A stretch of DNA of 64,000 nt from Osedax fenrisi. Its lineage: Eukaryota > Annelida > Polychaeta > Sabellida > Siboglinidae. Positions within the stretch are counted from its first letter, which is position 1; the number at the start of each line of letters is the position of its first letter. A model generated the notes under the pieces. It searched no databases. It saw only the letters and a list, made by a program, of their open reading frames with translations, and was not told where the DNA came from. The stretch is taken from the NCBI GenBank assembly GCA_964019155.1, contig OZ025239.1, positions 1,378,874 to 1,442,873 on the forward strand. The letters run 5' to 3'. This document shows, one piece after another, positions 13,201-24,149 of this stretch. The translations under genes were made by a program, and so were the position numbers.

Positions 13201-13300
13201 AACGCGTGCCTCCCCCCCTTAATGGGAATATTTTCATTACTGAATATTTTAAATATCAATTTGATAATATAAGATATAATTGAAAATAATAACATTTAAT

Positions 13301-14735
13301 AATAATCATAATAATAATTATATAGAGTTACCTATTATACATTAAGATATTATTACGGCGTATACATGGCAAAACTGATAGACTAACTCTTTAGTAGCTC
13401 GGCACAGTTGGCAAATTCTTTAGAAGATTGACATGATAGGTGACCTCTAGCAGCTTGATGCAGCAGGTGAACTCTTTAGATGGCACGAATCTGTTGTGAT
13501 AATAGATTTTTTGAATATGAAAAAAGTTATTATACAAGTATTTTTTTAAATTTAACTAAGAATACTCTACACGAGATTTTAATATTATTGAATTACATTG
13601 AGGATTTTTTAATATAATTATAATTGATATTAACATTTAATAATAATCATAATAATAATAATATAGAGTTACCTCTTACTACGTACAGATATTCTTACGG
13701 CGTGATACATGACACGCGGTATGAAAACTGATAGCTTACACAATATCTATTACGGCTTGACTTGATATGCTAACTATTTAGCAGCTCGACACGGCATTCA
13801 AACTCTTTAGCGGATAGGAACGATAGGTGACCTCTAGCAGCTCTATACGGCATGCGAAATCTTTAACAGATTGGCATGGATCTGTTGTGATAATAGATTT
13901 TTTGAATATGACAACATATTATACAGCGTTATTTTTTAATTTTAATACTAATACTTTACACTAGATTTTAATAGTATTGAATTTCATTGAGGATTATTTA
14001 TAACTTTGTAATGATAATAATATAAGTTATAATTGAAAATTATAATATTTAAAAATAATCATAATAATAATTATATAGTTATCTCTTAAACATAAAGATA
14101 TTCTTACGGCGTATACATGGCAAAACTGATAGACTAACTCTTTAGTAGCTCGGCACAGTAGGCAAACTCTTCAGAAGATTGACATGATAGGTGACCTCTA
14201 GCAGCTTGATACGGCAGGTGAACTCTTTAGATGGCACGAATCTGTTGTGATAATAGATTTTTTGAATATGAAAAAAGTTATTATACAAGGATTTTTTTAA
14301 ATTTAACTAAGAATACTCTACACAAGATTTTAATATTATTGAATTACATTGAGGATTTTTTAATAAAATTATAATTGATATTAATATTTAAAAATAATCA
14401 TAATAATAATTATATAGAGTTACCTCTTAAACATTAAGATATTCTTACGGCGTATACATGGAAAAACTGATAGACTAACTCTTTAGTAGCTCGGCACAGT
14501 TGGCAAACTCTTCAGAAGATTGACATGATAGGTGACCTCTAGCAGCTTGATACGGCAGGTGAACTCTTTAGATCGACACAGATATGTTGTGATAATAGAT
14601 TTTTTGAATATGATAAAAGATTAGTATACAAATTTTTTTTTAAATTTAAATAATAATACGTACATAAGATTTTAATATTAATGAATTTCGTTGTGGATTA
14701 TTTAATAAAGTTATAATTTATAATGGCAATTCTTT
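13301..14735 (+). repeat. Tandem array of four ~340-bp units
   Basis: Units begin AATAATCATAATAATAAT at about 13301, 13642, 14054 and 14393. Units 1, 3 and 4 are about 339 bp and very similar; unit 2 is about 412 bp and more diverged. Each carries GGCGTATACATGG-like and GATAGGTGACCTCTAGCAGC blocks and a TGTTGTGATAATAGATTTTT block. Within a unit, the motif AACTCTT(T/C)AG recurs about three times, so the unit itself grew from a shorter repeat. No ORF spans it. Confidence 0.88.
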
Positions 14736-15079
14736 ATGGTCGTCATGTAGTGATTTTAATAAATCACTACAAAATTCACGCAAACTTTCTACATTCAATA
14801 TATTACTTAAATTATAGCTACGTTTTACAGATTTATAATATTTATTATAATTTGATACAGACATTATCAAATTTAACTTTTAAATGTTAATAAAATATTT
14901 GTAAAGTATTATATAAGTATAAACAAAATTATGTACAATATATAATGATTTTATAGTTACAATAATATTGTAAAGTTTTATTTAATTAATTAAAAACGTA
15001 TACATTTAGTAATTTTTCATTTACCTAATAAAAATTAATAATCATTATAATTTACATATATTAAAAAATGAGGATCAAG

Positions 15080-15450
15080 AGAACTTTACAATCAATGGAC
15101 AAATTCGATGGACATCGATATTATTCATAGATTTCCACATCTATGAATATATAGATATATAATGTATATAATAATAACATTTGTATTAGCGGACATCTCT
15201 AAATATAAAGACATATACATTATAGGATATAAGAGTAACTTTACAATCAGTGATACATCTATAAATATATAGACATATAATGTATATTATAGTAAATTTA
15301 CGATCTGCTGACATCTTTAAATATATAGACATATATGTATATTATAGTAACTTTACGATCCGCGGACATTTGTAAATATATAGAGATAGTATATATGAGT
15401 AACTTTACATTCATCGGAAAAATCTACTGACATTGAAGTCCGTTGATCAT
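15080..15450 (+). repeat. Tandem array of ~65-bp units
   Basis: About five units built on AACTTTACAATC or ACTTTACGATC, then GGACAT, then AAATATATAGACATATAATG. They are diverged from one another. No coding content. Confidence 0.8.
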
Positions 15451-16567
15451 AAAGTTCCTTTGATCCAAAAATTATATAATAATATATTAATAATAATAAA
15501 TATACTTTATACATATCAGAATTTATAAAATATGAGCTATTGTAATTATAACAAAATTATTCTTAGAATATAATAAATTATTATCAAATAGATTTATTGA
15601 ATACATATGTAATTAATAAGTTATGCTTTAGTGATACACATTATATTATACAAACTATATTCGTATATGGTAAAAGTTCCTCCAACACATTATTTTTTCT
15701 AGAATATATTTATAATATTATTATAATATTATAATAATTATATATATTTAATATAATATTATATAATATAAGAAATAATAATTATGGATATATAAATGTA
15801 GGAATTTCTATATGGAATTTCTGGATCTATTTCGACATTTTTAGTTATTTAGAATGCTTACCACGTAAGTCTTGCGTGGTTCTATATATAAATTGTATTT
15901 AGTAAATACCCGAAGCTATACTATAGTCTTATAACTCTGATAAAATATGTTACTATAACTATTGAAACAAAGTATATATGTATGTATACCATAATATTTT
16001 TAAAATAATTTTAAAAATAAATAATTTTAATATTAAAATTATTAAGTTATGCCTTAATTATTAAACATTGAGTTACAAGTTATAAATATATAACAAATAT
16101 ATCAAATATTGTTTAATTCATATATTATTATAATAATTATTATATGAATTATTAAATTTATTTTATCTTTTAAATATCTAAATAAAACCTTTTTTTTTTT
16201 TTCATTAGTCTTCATGTGTTTAGATATTTTGCTTGAAGTATTTATATGTTATAATACAGAATCTTATGTTTTACTATTATCAATATAAACATGATAATAT
16301 GATAAAAGTATTATTTTAGAGTTAAATAAAATTAAAAAATGTAGAAAATTCTGGAATGATACGAGTGGCATATTTTCACACGTGATATATTGTGGGCGGG
16401 CTTTATGAGAGTGAACTTCGAGGTCATGAATATTATAATCAAGGAATTGAACTATTCTGCGCGTTAAAAACAATTAATTCGATAAAGACTAGTTGAATTA
16501 ATGAATCATTGACTTTACAGTGATATATAATGTATATTCATACACGATTATTCAGATATAAATAATA
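15451..16567. other. AT-rich spacer, no gene seen
   Basis: Short frames occur (69 codons at 16264-16473, minus) without recognisable motifs. Nothing else noted. Confidence 0.5.
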
Positions 16568-16620
16568 CGTATTCGCAACGCGACGCGCATTGCGCGTGCA
16601 CGTCGTGCACTGCACGTCGA
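16568..16620. other. CG-rich patch upstream of LINE
   Basis: About 50 bases rich in GCG, CGC, GTGCAC and CACGTCG tracts with overlapping small palindromes (ACGCGACGCGCATTGCGCGT and neighbours), in sharp contrast with flanks that are over 80% AT. It lies about 80 bases before the ORF1 start and could belong to the LINE 5' untranslated region or to its insertion site. Confidence 0.6.
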
Positions 16621-16701
16621 ATATGTATATATATAAATTTCATTTTTGATTAAATTTAAATTATTACTATTATAAATTATTCTTTATATATTTCGCCTAA
16701 G

Positions 16702-17754
16702 ATGGATAAAAAGCTATGCATGCAGTGTGACAAGCCTTCGAGCACCGGTACATCTATTTCCTGTGGCTATTGCTCAACTGACCTTCATTTTGAATGTCTA
16801 CGATCGTATGGAGTTACGTCGATAGTATGGAACGGAACTAACCCATCGAAATATGGCTTGTCGTTATTTAATTCTTCTTATATTAAATTTGTATGCAAGA
16901 ATTGCAAGCATTTATGTAACAATTCTGTCATTATTGATAATAATTCAGCCAGTGTTAACTCAAAGATTATTGTAGAGCTTAATTATCTTAAAAGTCAATT
17001 TAACTTACTTAGTGATAAGATATCTGAGCTCACCACTAATCTCCCAAGTGTTGATTTACTATCTAATGCTATATCATCCCTCCCAGATACTATTATTAAA
17101 TCTACTAATAAATCCTTTTCTGATATTGTTAAATCTAGTCTACCAAAATCATCGTCATCATCCATGCCACATGTATCTTCTCCATCATCCTTGATAAACC
17201 AATCATCCAATTCTACCTCATTCATTGTCATTGAACATATAAAACCCGTTAATAGAAATATTTCATACATTAAATCATTATTTAACTATCTAAATATTGA
17301 TCCTAATTCTATTACTAATTTCTCTTTTCGTTCGCATTTTGCAAATATCACCCTTTCCTCGCCTTGTATATCAGACTCACTTATTAATTCAAATAGTAAG
17401 CTTCTCTCGTCTAACTATGAATCACTCTACATTCGCCCATATATTGATGCTTCGCTTCTAAAACTAAAGCGTATCTACTTCCATGCATCAAAATCTTCTC
17501 TAACAGATCTTAGATGTGTTTTTAATAACTCATCTAGCACTTATCAACTTCGTCCTATTATTCAATCTAGTGAATCATCTACTAGTCGCATTGACTGGAA
17601 ATGCAAGCAATTTATACCAGATGAAAAATTGCTTTCCATCTGAAGTAAATCTTTTGATGAATATTGTAAGGGGTTACAGAGTAATATTAGTGAAAATAGT
17701 GATAATAGTGATAATAGTGACAATAGTGATAATAGTAATAATGACAATTTATGA
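16702..17754 (+). CDS. LINE ORF1, PHD-like zinc-finger protein (one internal TGA)
   Basis: The N-terminus has a Cys4-His-Cys3 PHD-type array (C-x2-C at residues 6-9, CGYC near 22-25, H near 30, C near 33, then CKNCKHLC near 65-72). Such fingers are known at the start of ORF1 in CR1-group LINEs, whose ORF1 products bind RNA. A Ser/Asn-rich middle and a basic tail follow. The frame from ATG 16702 meets TGA at 17641-17643, then stays open to TGA 17752-17754. The sister LINE has TGG (Trp) at the place of the first TGA (SI*SKSF against KWSTSF), so the first stop is probably a point mutation. The second TGA is followed by CTATC, as in the sister element, and is probably the true, leaky ORF1 stop. 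Confidence 0.85.
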
Positions 17755-17760
17755 CTATCG
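17752..17760 (+). promoter_or_regulatory. Candidate stop-codon readthrough site TGA-CTA-TC
   Basis: UGA followed by CUA is an established leaky stop context (alphaviruses, some vertebrate mRNAs). Here it lies between in-frame ORF1 and ORF2, and the same TGACTATC string separates the ORFs of the related LINE at 51257-51264. Inference: conserved recoding signal. Confidence 0.7.
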
Positions 17761-20616
17761 AATCTTAAGGTTAATGATAATAGTAATAACAGAAATATTT
17801 ATTGTACTTTATTCAATGCTAGATCCATCAGAAATAAAAGTGATTTTATTAACCAATTTATTATTGACTCTAAATGTGATATTGTCGCTATAACTGAAAC
17901 ATGGCTTACAGATAATGACTCAAATATTCCTGCTTTTGTTGTTCCTAATGGCTATAATATGATCTGCCACAATAGAGGCACTTCGCGGGGTGGTGGTATT
18001 GCAATAATTTACAATTCTCATTTTAATATTAAAAATAATATCTTACCTAACTTTACATCTTGTGAAGCTATCTCATATCGTCTTCTTAACAAATCTAGTT
18101 TTATTGACATTATTCTCATATATCGTCCTCCATCTTCATCTTTTGTTACTTTTTTATCTGAAATTTCAATTATTTTTGATTCAATCTCAATCAGCAATTG
18201 TATCATTCTTGGTGATATTAATATTCAATTAAATAAAACATCTTATCAATCTAATTCGTTTAATGACCTTTTATTTAGTAATTCTATGCATCAGCATATT
18301 ACTTTTCCCACTCACACTAGTGGTAATACTATCGATGTAATTATCTCCCCTTCTGATTCTTCTTTAATCTCTAGTACTAATCAAAGTCTACTTATATCTG
18401 ACCATTTTGCCATTAATTTCACTTTATCTTTCCCGGTTCCCTTGGATCAATCTTTTATCAGAAATTATAGAAATATATCTAGCATTAATATTAAAGAATT
18501 CATGAAATCTACTTTTATTCGGCTAAATTATCTCACATCACACTCACTATATATCGAACCTTCATTCGATGACCTCAATACTTCACTCAAGTTATCCCTT
18601 GACTTCCATGCCCCTGTTAAAATTTCTAAAACAAAAAAGATATTTCATCAGTCATGGTTTGGCTCTGAATTATCAACTCTTAAAAGGAAATTACGATCAT
18701 ATCAATTGAAGTTTTCTCGATCGAAATCACTGAATGATTTACAGTCCTTTAAAATGTATCGTAACATTTATCGTAGGAAATTATCTAATGTAAAATCTTT
18801 ATTTTTTATTAATAAATTTCGTGATTTTGGAATCAACTCTAAACAGTCTTTTAAACTAGCTTTTTCTCTAATTGGCAAGAATAAAATTAAAAAACTTCCA
18901 GATTTACCCGAAAATGTACTTTGCTCATCATTTTCTAGTTTTTTCATACAAAAAACAAAAAATATCATAAATAATCTACCTCCTATGAGTAATAATTGCC
19001 AACCATCTTTATGTAAACATTTTTCATCATTTCACTGGTCCTGCTTTTCGCTTCCTAATCCTCTTGAAATCCAAACATTAATTATGTCCATTAAATCTCC
19101 ATCCCCTCTAGATCCTATTCCTCTTACATTACTACGTTCTTCTATTTCATACTTGATAATTCCTATTACTAATATATTTCGCTCATCGCTTATCTCCTCA
19201 GTTGTTCCTCCAAGTATGAAACAAGCATATATTACTCCAATTATTAAGAAGTCTACTCTTGATTCCTCTATTCTATCTAATTATCGTCCAATTTCTCAAC
19301 TATCATCCCTTTCTAAAACTCTTGAGCGCATTGTAAGTAAACAATTAGTTCATTATATAACTTCTAATTCGATAGCTGATCCTTTACAAAGTGCTTATCT
19401 TCCTAATCGTGGAACGGAAACAGCGCTTAATTTGATTTTTAATGATATAATACTGTCGCTAGACAAAAAAATGCCATGCTACTTAATATTACTTGATCTA
19501 TCTAGTGCTTTTGACACTCTGGATCATACAATTTTATCATGTCGGCTTAAAGAGATAGGTATTCATGGACAGGTGCACAATTGGTTAATGTCTTTTGTAA
19601 CATCTCGTTTTTCATCAATTAAGATTAATGACAATTTTTCAAAATCATTTATGCACACTCATGGTGTTCCTCAAGGATCTGTTCTGGGCCCAATACTTTT
19701 CTTGATTTATATATTACCTGTTTCTTCTATTTTTAAAAAATATCCTTACATTCACTATCATCTATATGCTGATGATTTACAGCTTTATACTTCCTTTCCT
19801 CAATCTACTGATCACGCTATAATCCAATACAACATTAAAAACTGTATTACTGATATACAAAATTGGTTCACTAGTAATTCATTATCCTTAAATGTCTCAA
19901 AATCTGATACTATTTTATTCTCTAAAATACCTTCAATTGTTAAAATAACTGATAGTTTTCTTGCCACGCTGCCTTTATCTAATAAAATCACAACACTCGG
20001 TATAACAATTGACTCTATTATGAAATATGACAGTCACATTCTTAATGTTATTCGTACTGCTAATTTTTATTTATATAATATACATAAGGCTCGTGCTAAG
20101 CTCTCCTTTGATATCACTAAATCACTTATATATTCATTGGTTTTTAGTAGATTCGACTACTGCAATTCACTTTTTGTTTTTGTCCCTGATAATATTATGA
20201 TAAAATTCGAAAAAATTCAAAGGAGAGCTGTTCGTGTTTTATATAAAATTAAAAATAATATAAATACTAATACGGGTAGTAACTATATATCTATATCACA
20301 TATTATGTTAACCCTTGGTTGGCTCAGATATCGTGATCTTTGTAAACTAAAATTGTTATGTTTAGCTCATAAAGCTATCTACACGGGTGAACCTAAGTAT
20401 CTGGCTGAATTATTATCAATTGCTACCAGTAGCAGACCAAGACGGGATTGCCATGCAATGAAACTTGTTTTGCCTCATACAAATTCATGTTTTGGTAACT
20501 CTGCTTTTTCTGTTGCGGTACCAACTCTATGGAATTTACTTCCGAATATTATTCGTACGACAACTTCTCGATCTCAATTCAAAAGTAGACTCTTTAAACA
20601 TTATTTAGTGAAATGA
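17755..20616 (+). CDS. LINE ORF2, endonuclease-reverse transcriptase
   Basis: An open frame of about 953 codons starts immediately after the TGA at 17752-17754, in the same frame as ORF1. An APE-type endonuclease comes first: FNARSIRNK, the catalytic Glu of ITETW (about 17896), RPPS near 18121, GDIN near 18211 and SDHF near 18397. Reverse transcriptase follows: NYRPISQ near 19279, LDLSSAFDTLDH near 19495, HGVPQGSVLGP near 19660 and YADD at 19765-19776. All catalytic residues I can check are present and the frame has no internal stop, so this is a young or recently active copy. The first ATG is at 17959, inside the endonuclease domain after the catalytic Glu, so initiation there would not give an active enzyme. 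Expression most likely relies on readthrough of the ORF1 stop. Confidence 0.92.
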   Translation, partial: LSNLKVNDNSNNRNIYCTLFNARSIRNKSDFINQFIIDSKCDIVAITETWLTDNDSNIPAFVVPNGYNMICHNRGTSRGGGIAIIYNSHFNIKNNILPNFTSCEAISYRLLNKSSFIDIILIYRPPSSSFVTFLSEISIIFDSISISNCIILGDINIQLNKTSYQSNSFNDLLFSNSMHQHITFPTHTSGNTIDVIISPSDSSLISSTNQSLLISDHFAINFTLSFPVPLDQSFIRNYRNISSINIKEFMKSTFIRLNYLTSHSLYIEPSFDDLNTSLKLSLDFHAPVKISKTKKIFHQSWFGSELSTLKRKLRSYQLKFSRSKSLNDLQSFKMYRNIYRRKLSNVKSLFFINKFRDFGINSKQSFKLAFSLIGKNKIKKLPDLPENVLCSSFSSFFIQKTKNIINNLPPMSNNCQPSLCKHFSSFHWSCFSLPNPLEIQTLIMSIKSPSPLDPIPLTLLRSSISYLIIPITNIFRSSLISSVVPPSMKQAYITPIIKKSTLDSSILSNYRPISQLSSLSKTLERIVSKQLVHYITSNSIADPLQSAYLPNRGTETALNLIFNDIILSLDKKMPCYLILLDLSSAFDTLDHTILSCRLKEIGIHGQVHNWLMSFVTSRFSSIKINDNFSKSFMHTHGVPQGSVLGPILFLIYILPVSSIFKKYPYIHYHLYADDLQLYTSFPQSTDHAIIQYNIKNCITDIQNWFTSNSLSLNVSKSDTILFSKIPSIVKITDSFLATLPLSNKITTLGITIDSIMKYDSHILNVIRTANFYLYNIHKARAKLSFDITKSLIYSLVFSRFDYCNSLFVFVPDNIMIKFEKIQRRAVRVLYKIKNNINTNTGSNYISISHIMLTLGWLRYRDLCKLKLLCLAHKAIYTGEPKYLAELLSIATSSRPRRDCHAMKLVLPHTNSCFGNSAFSVAVPTLWNLLPNIIRTTTSRSQFKSRLFKHYLVK

Positions 20617-20757
20617 ATATATATTTTGCGATTACTGTTATCTTCGTTTATATGTTATATTATTATATTATTATTATTATTATTATTGTTATGACGTCGA
20701 AAAATGATTTTCATTTATGAAGTCTCTAAACAAATAAATAAATAAATAAATAAATAT

Positions 20758-21262
20758 ACGATTATAATTCGAATATGTTACATAAACATGAGATCGATAT
20801 AGTTTTAGAATGCCTGTTTAATTTCAAGTAGAACCAATATATTATATATGTATACTAATATAATCCATCGCGAAGTTTTCCGTTATAGTAACTGTACAAT
20901 TAAATGTTTGTTAATAAATTTGATTTTTTATTAAATTTCATTTATTAATTAGAAAATATGTTATTCTAATTCGAATATGTTACGTACAAATTAGATCGAT
21001 ATAGTTATAGAATGCCCGTTTAATTTCAAGTTGAACCAATATATTATATATGTATAATAATATAATCCATCGATATGTTATCCGTTATAGTAACTGTACA
21101 ATTAAATATTTGTTAATACATTTTATTTTTGATTACATTTAAATTATTACTATTAGAAATGATAAGTTTAACTTAAAGTTACTATAACATTTAACGGATA
21201 AAATATCGATGGATTATATTATTATACATATACCTATATAATATATTTGTTCTACTTGAAAT
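20758..21262. repeat. Two direct repeat copies and an inverted arm around the LINE 3' end
   Basis: The blocks 20767-20920 and 20978-21115 are direct copies (AATTCGAATATGTTAC, GATCGATATAGTT, AATATTATATATGTAT, ATCCATCG). From about 21177 to 21262 the reverse complement of 21022-21097 follows, giving a stem with about 75-bp arms. No coding content. It is probably a palindromic element into which the LINE inserted. Confidence 0.75.
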
Positions 21263-21595
21263 ACAGCATAATAGCATAATGTAACCATGTAAGCTTACAT
21301 CATCATGATGATCATGTAAAATTGAAATACTGTTGACATACCTACATGTAATACATGTAAGTATACTTAATTACTTCAGAACAAATATATACACATTATT
21401 ATTAAGTTAAATGACAATTGCATAATAAGGTAACACCATAATAGGTAAAAATTTATATTATGAATTATATTAGATTAAAAAATGAATAATATTATATAAT
21501 TATTTACCAATTTATATCTACATCCACTTTTCTCTATAATTATATCCCACATATTTAAATTATACGTAAATTTATATAAATAAAAAATAGTGATT

Positions 21596-21672
21596 TGGCC
21601 AGGAGATCTAGCGTGATGTATTATAATATATTTTGTCAAAAAGTCTAGGTTCGAATCCCCACCGCTGCATAA
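21596..21672 (+). repeat. tRNA-derived (SINE head-like) fragment
   Basis: GGTTCGAATCC at about 21649-21659 is a perfect RNA polymerase III B box, followed by CCACCGCTGCA as in tRNA-derived SINE heads. A degenerate A-box-like TGGCCAGGAGATCTAGCG lies about 50 bases upstream. The cloverleaf does not close convincingly, so a functional tRNA gene is unlikely. Confidence 0.5.
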
Positions 21673-21762
21673 CATTTTTATATTTTTAATATTTATATAT
21701 TTATATATTTATTAATTTATAAATTATATAATTAATTAATTATATAATTTATAAATTAATAA

Positions 21763-24016
21763 CACTGGTCTGCATTTGAATTTTTTTTGTGTGTTATAAA
21801 GGGTTTCTTAACTTATTACAAGCTACTTTTTGACACTGAATTCAAATCTGAAAATCGTTTTGCTCAATCAGCTCTAGTTCTTTTTTTATTCAACTTTTAA
21901 TTTTGTCAACAAATATGAGAAATATTTCGAATAAATTATCAAGAAAAATATATTTAAGTGATATATATAATTTATTAGGAATATAAAATAACAATAATAT
22001 GTATTAATATTATAGAATATTATTTAAATACTATATAAATGACTGTTTGATAGCTTTTCTCTTGTGTTTTGCATTAATATCGTCTCTTTTTAAACAACAA
22101 CTGTAGTCCGAAAGCATATTTATATCCCATTTTCCTTGATATTTATCTTTCATTATAGTAATATCCTGGAGAAAGCACTTTCCTTAAATACATTTTTGTT
22201 CTTCGCTAAAATCACCACAACTGCTTGGAATATAATCAAGATGGGATCTTAAAAAATGTATAATGGAGGAATAAAGGAATATTATTCTATTGGGATTAAC
22301 AAGATAATTCTAGATTATATTGTGTGAACCAGGATGTAAATTATTACATTCTGGCTATATGCGTCTTGAATAATGTTCTCGGTCAGCTCTAGTATCCCAT
22401 TTGCAGAGAAAGCATGGTTATTTAGTATACCCAGAATGCATACCCAAAAGTATGGTGACGATCTACAAATGTATATATTACAATAATAAAACATTTTAAA
22501 TAATTATAATTATTATAATATATTATAATATAGTAACTTCAAGTCTCCGAAAATCATCCTATTGTGAAAAGTATAATTTAATGAATCAAGAAGTACAATC
22601 ATATTATTGTAATTTTCTGATATACTAATTGAATAACCGACAGGAATTAAAGAGACTCTATTACCATTGTATAATAAAACTGTCTTTAGACTTTTTAAAC
22701 ATAAGACTTTTATTTGATGAATCGATAAATAATCTCGTCTGAATCTGCATACGTAATACCCATACCTTCTACCAATCCAATAATATTGTTACAATATACA
22801 AGTTCTCCATTGGTAGTAAATACTTCCTAAACTCAATGTCATGACTTCGATACCAATAGTATGTTGTTTCTTTTGATAACATTTGACGTTCTACTAATCT
22901 AGACCCAAATAATTGAGCAGATTCTTGACTCTTGTTAACTCATTTAGATCATGTTGATTGGTCAAGATTTCTTTTATTTTCAAGGGGAATGTATTCCTTT
23001 GATAAATATCATTAATTTCATTTTCATCATCTAATTCTGATGATGAATCAAGATTGTCTGGTGGTATTGGTATCGGACTATCATCATTATGAGGTACATA
23101 CCGTATAGCTGAATGTATATCAGGATATATAACATATGCTTTATTTTTCATATGTATTTCTACATATATAATTATATAAATAGTATAAAGGTATACATAT
23201 GTATTCTATATATGAACCATTAATATTTAATATATTTAATATATGTTAAACAAGCAAAAATAACAATCCGATACATTATTCTGACCTTATCTCCATATCA
23301 TTGATATTCCGAAATTTAAATATTTTAATTTCTTATTGTTCCAACGATGTACGTTAACAGTACAGGTTTTACAACAAATATGCTGTGCAAATAATGTGTC
23401 TTGGTCTCCTAAAAGCATTCCGAAATAATCCTTGTAGGTTTTTTATAAATGGCATTATATTTGACTTCTGATTCAACAATGTTAACTTACCACAAATGTA
23501 ACAAAACTTATCCGGATTTTTAATACAAGTTCTTCTATTCATGGTTAATGTAGTTTAAAATACGTTATACTTATTTAAAGTTGTATTATGTAATGATATT
23601 ATTGACTTATTTAAAATAATGATTTTTATATGTTAATTTCAAGAGTCAGAAAATTATTGTAAATTAATATACAATATATTTCTGAATATTTAGTAATTAA
23701 ATATTAATTAACTTATTAAGGGAATACCCCTAATCAACTCCCGTACCATTGGTACACTATTTATATATTACTAACACATTTATATAATAAAATAACTAAA
23801 TATATAGGTATGAACGGATTAAAATACTGTATAATTTATATGAAATCCTATATTTTCCTTAGGAAATTTCTGATATTTCCAAAAAAAATAAAAAGTTGAA
23901 TAAAAAAAGAACTAGAGCTGATTGAGTAAAATGGTTTTCAGATTTGAATTCAGTATCAAAAAGTAGCTTATAATCAGTTAAGAAACCCTTGATAACAAAA
24001 ATGATGCAGACCAGTG
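21763..24016 (-). mobile_element. 2.25-kb DNA transposon with ~135-bp CACTG inverted repeats
   Basis: The left end CACTGGTCTGCAT (21763) and right end ATGCAGACCAGTG (to 24016) begin inverted repeats that continue about 135 bp (to about 21900 and from about 23890), including CTGAATTCAAATCTGAAAA and AATCAGCTCTAGTTC. Flanks are TAA (21760-21762) and TAA (24017-24019), a 3-bp target duplication. CACTR termini with short duplications recall the CMC (CACTA/Chapaev) group, but the superfamily is not established here. The interior holds the decayed gene 22031-23542 on the minus strand. Confidence 0.88.
22031..23542 (-). pseudogene. Decayed gene of a multi-copy uncharacterized family inside the CACTG element
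   Basis: From ATG at 23540-23542 the minus strand gives NRRTCIKNPDKFCYICGK, then in shifted frames GDQDT...HICCKTC, FGISMIWR, YNPDIHSAI-like text and DLNELT (22894-23151 is still open). After that come ESAQLFGSRL, FLCKWDTRA..HY near 22420, and at the end SHLDYIPSSCGDFSEEQ, MKDKYQGKWDINMLSDY and a TAG at 22031-22033. This order matches a family I know from arthropod, cnidarian and fish genomes (FCYICG...; GSRL; CFLC-WDSRA; GERFHQDI; RYQGKWN) that is usually annotated only as uncharacterized. Many frameshifts and stops make it non-functional. Position between the inverted repeats suggests it is the transposase or an accessory protein of this element. Confidence 0.75.
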
Positions 24017-24149
24017 TAATTATTAAAATAATATTAATATTATTAATTCATATATATATATATATATATATATATTATTTTAATATATTTAAATAATTTA
24101 TTTTTCTAAATAAATTAATAATATTAATATTAATTTGTAATGATATTAT

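Larger units (their letters stand above)
16702..20756 (+). mobile_element. Nearly complete CR1/L2-group LINE with PHD-type ORF1 (LINE-1 of this window)
   Basis: Contains ORF1, a same-frame ORF2 with endonuclease and reverse transcriptase, then about 110 bases of 3' UTR ending in an (AAAT)n tail at about 20731-20756. The 5' end is not defined; I place the start at the ORF1 ATG. The RT C-terminal region (LGWLRYRDLCKLKLLCLAHK, then SAFSVAVPTLWNLLP) resembles L2/CR1/Rex1/Daphne-type LINEs. No clear target-site duplication was found. It sits in a local repeat: sequence just before it (16640-16680) resembles 21125-21165 downstream. Confidence 0.88.

Noticed and set aside
17012..17893. Alternative frames inside LINE ORF1 (17012-17194, 17516-17893 and minus-strand frames)
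   Set aside because: Overlap the PHD-type ORF1 and its same-frame extension; no motif of their own.
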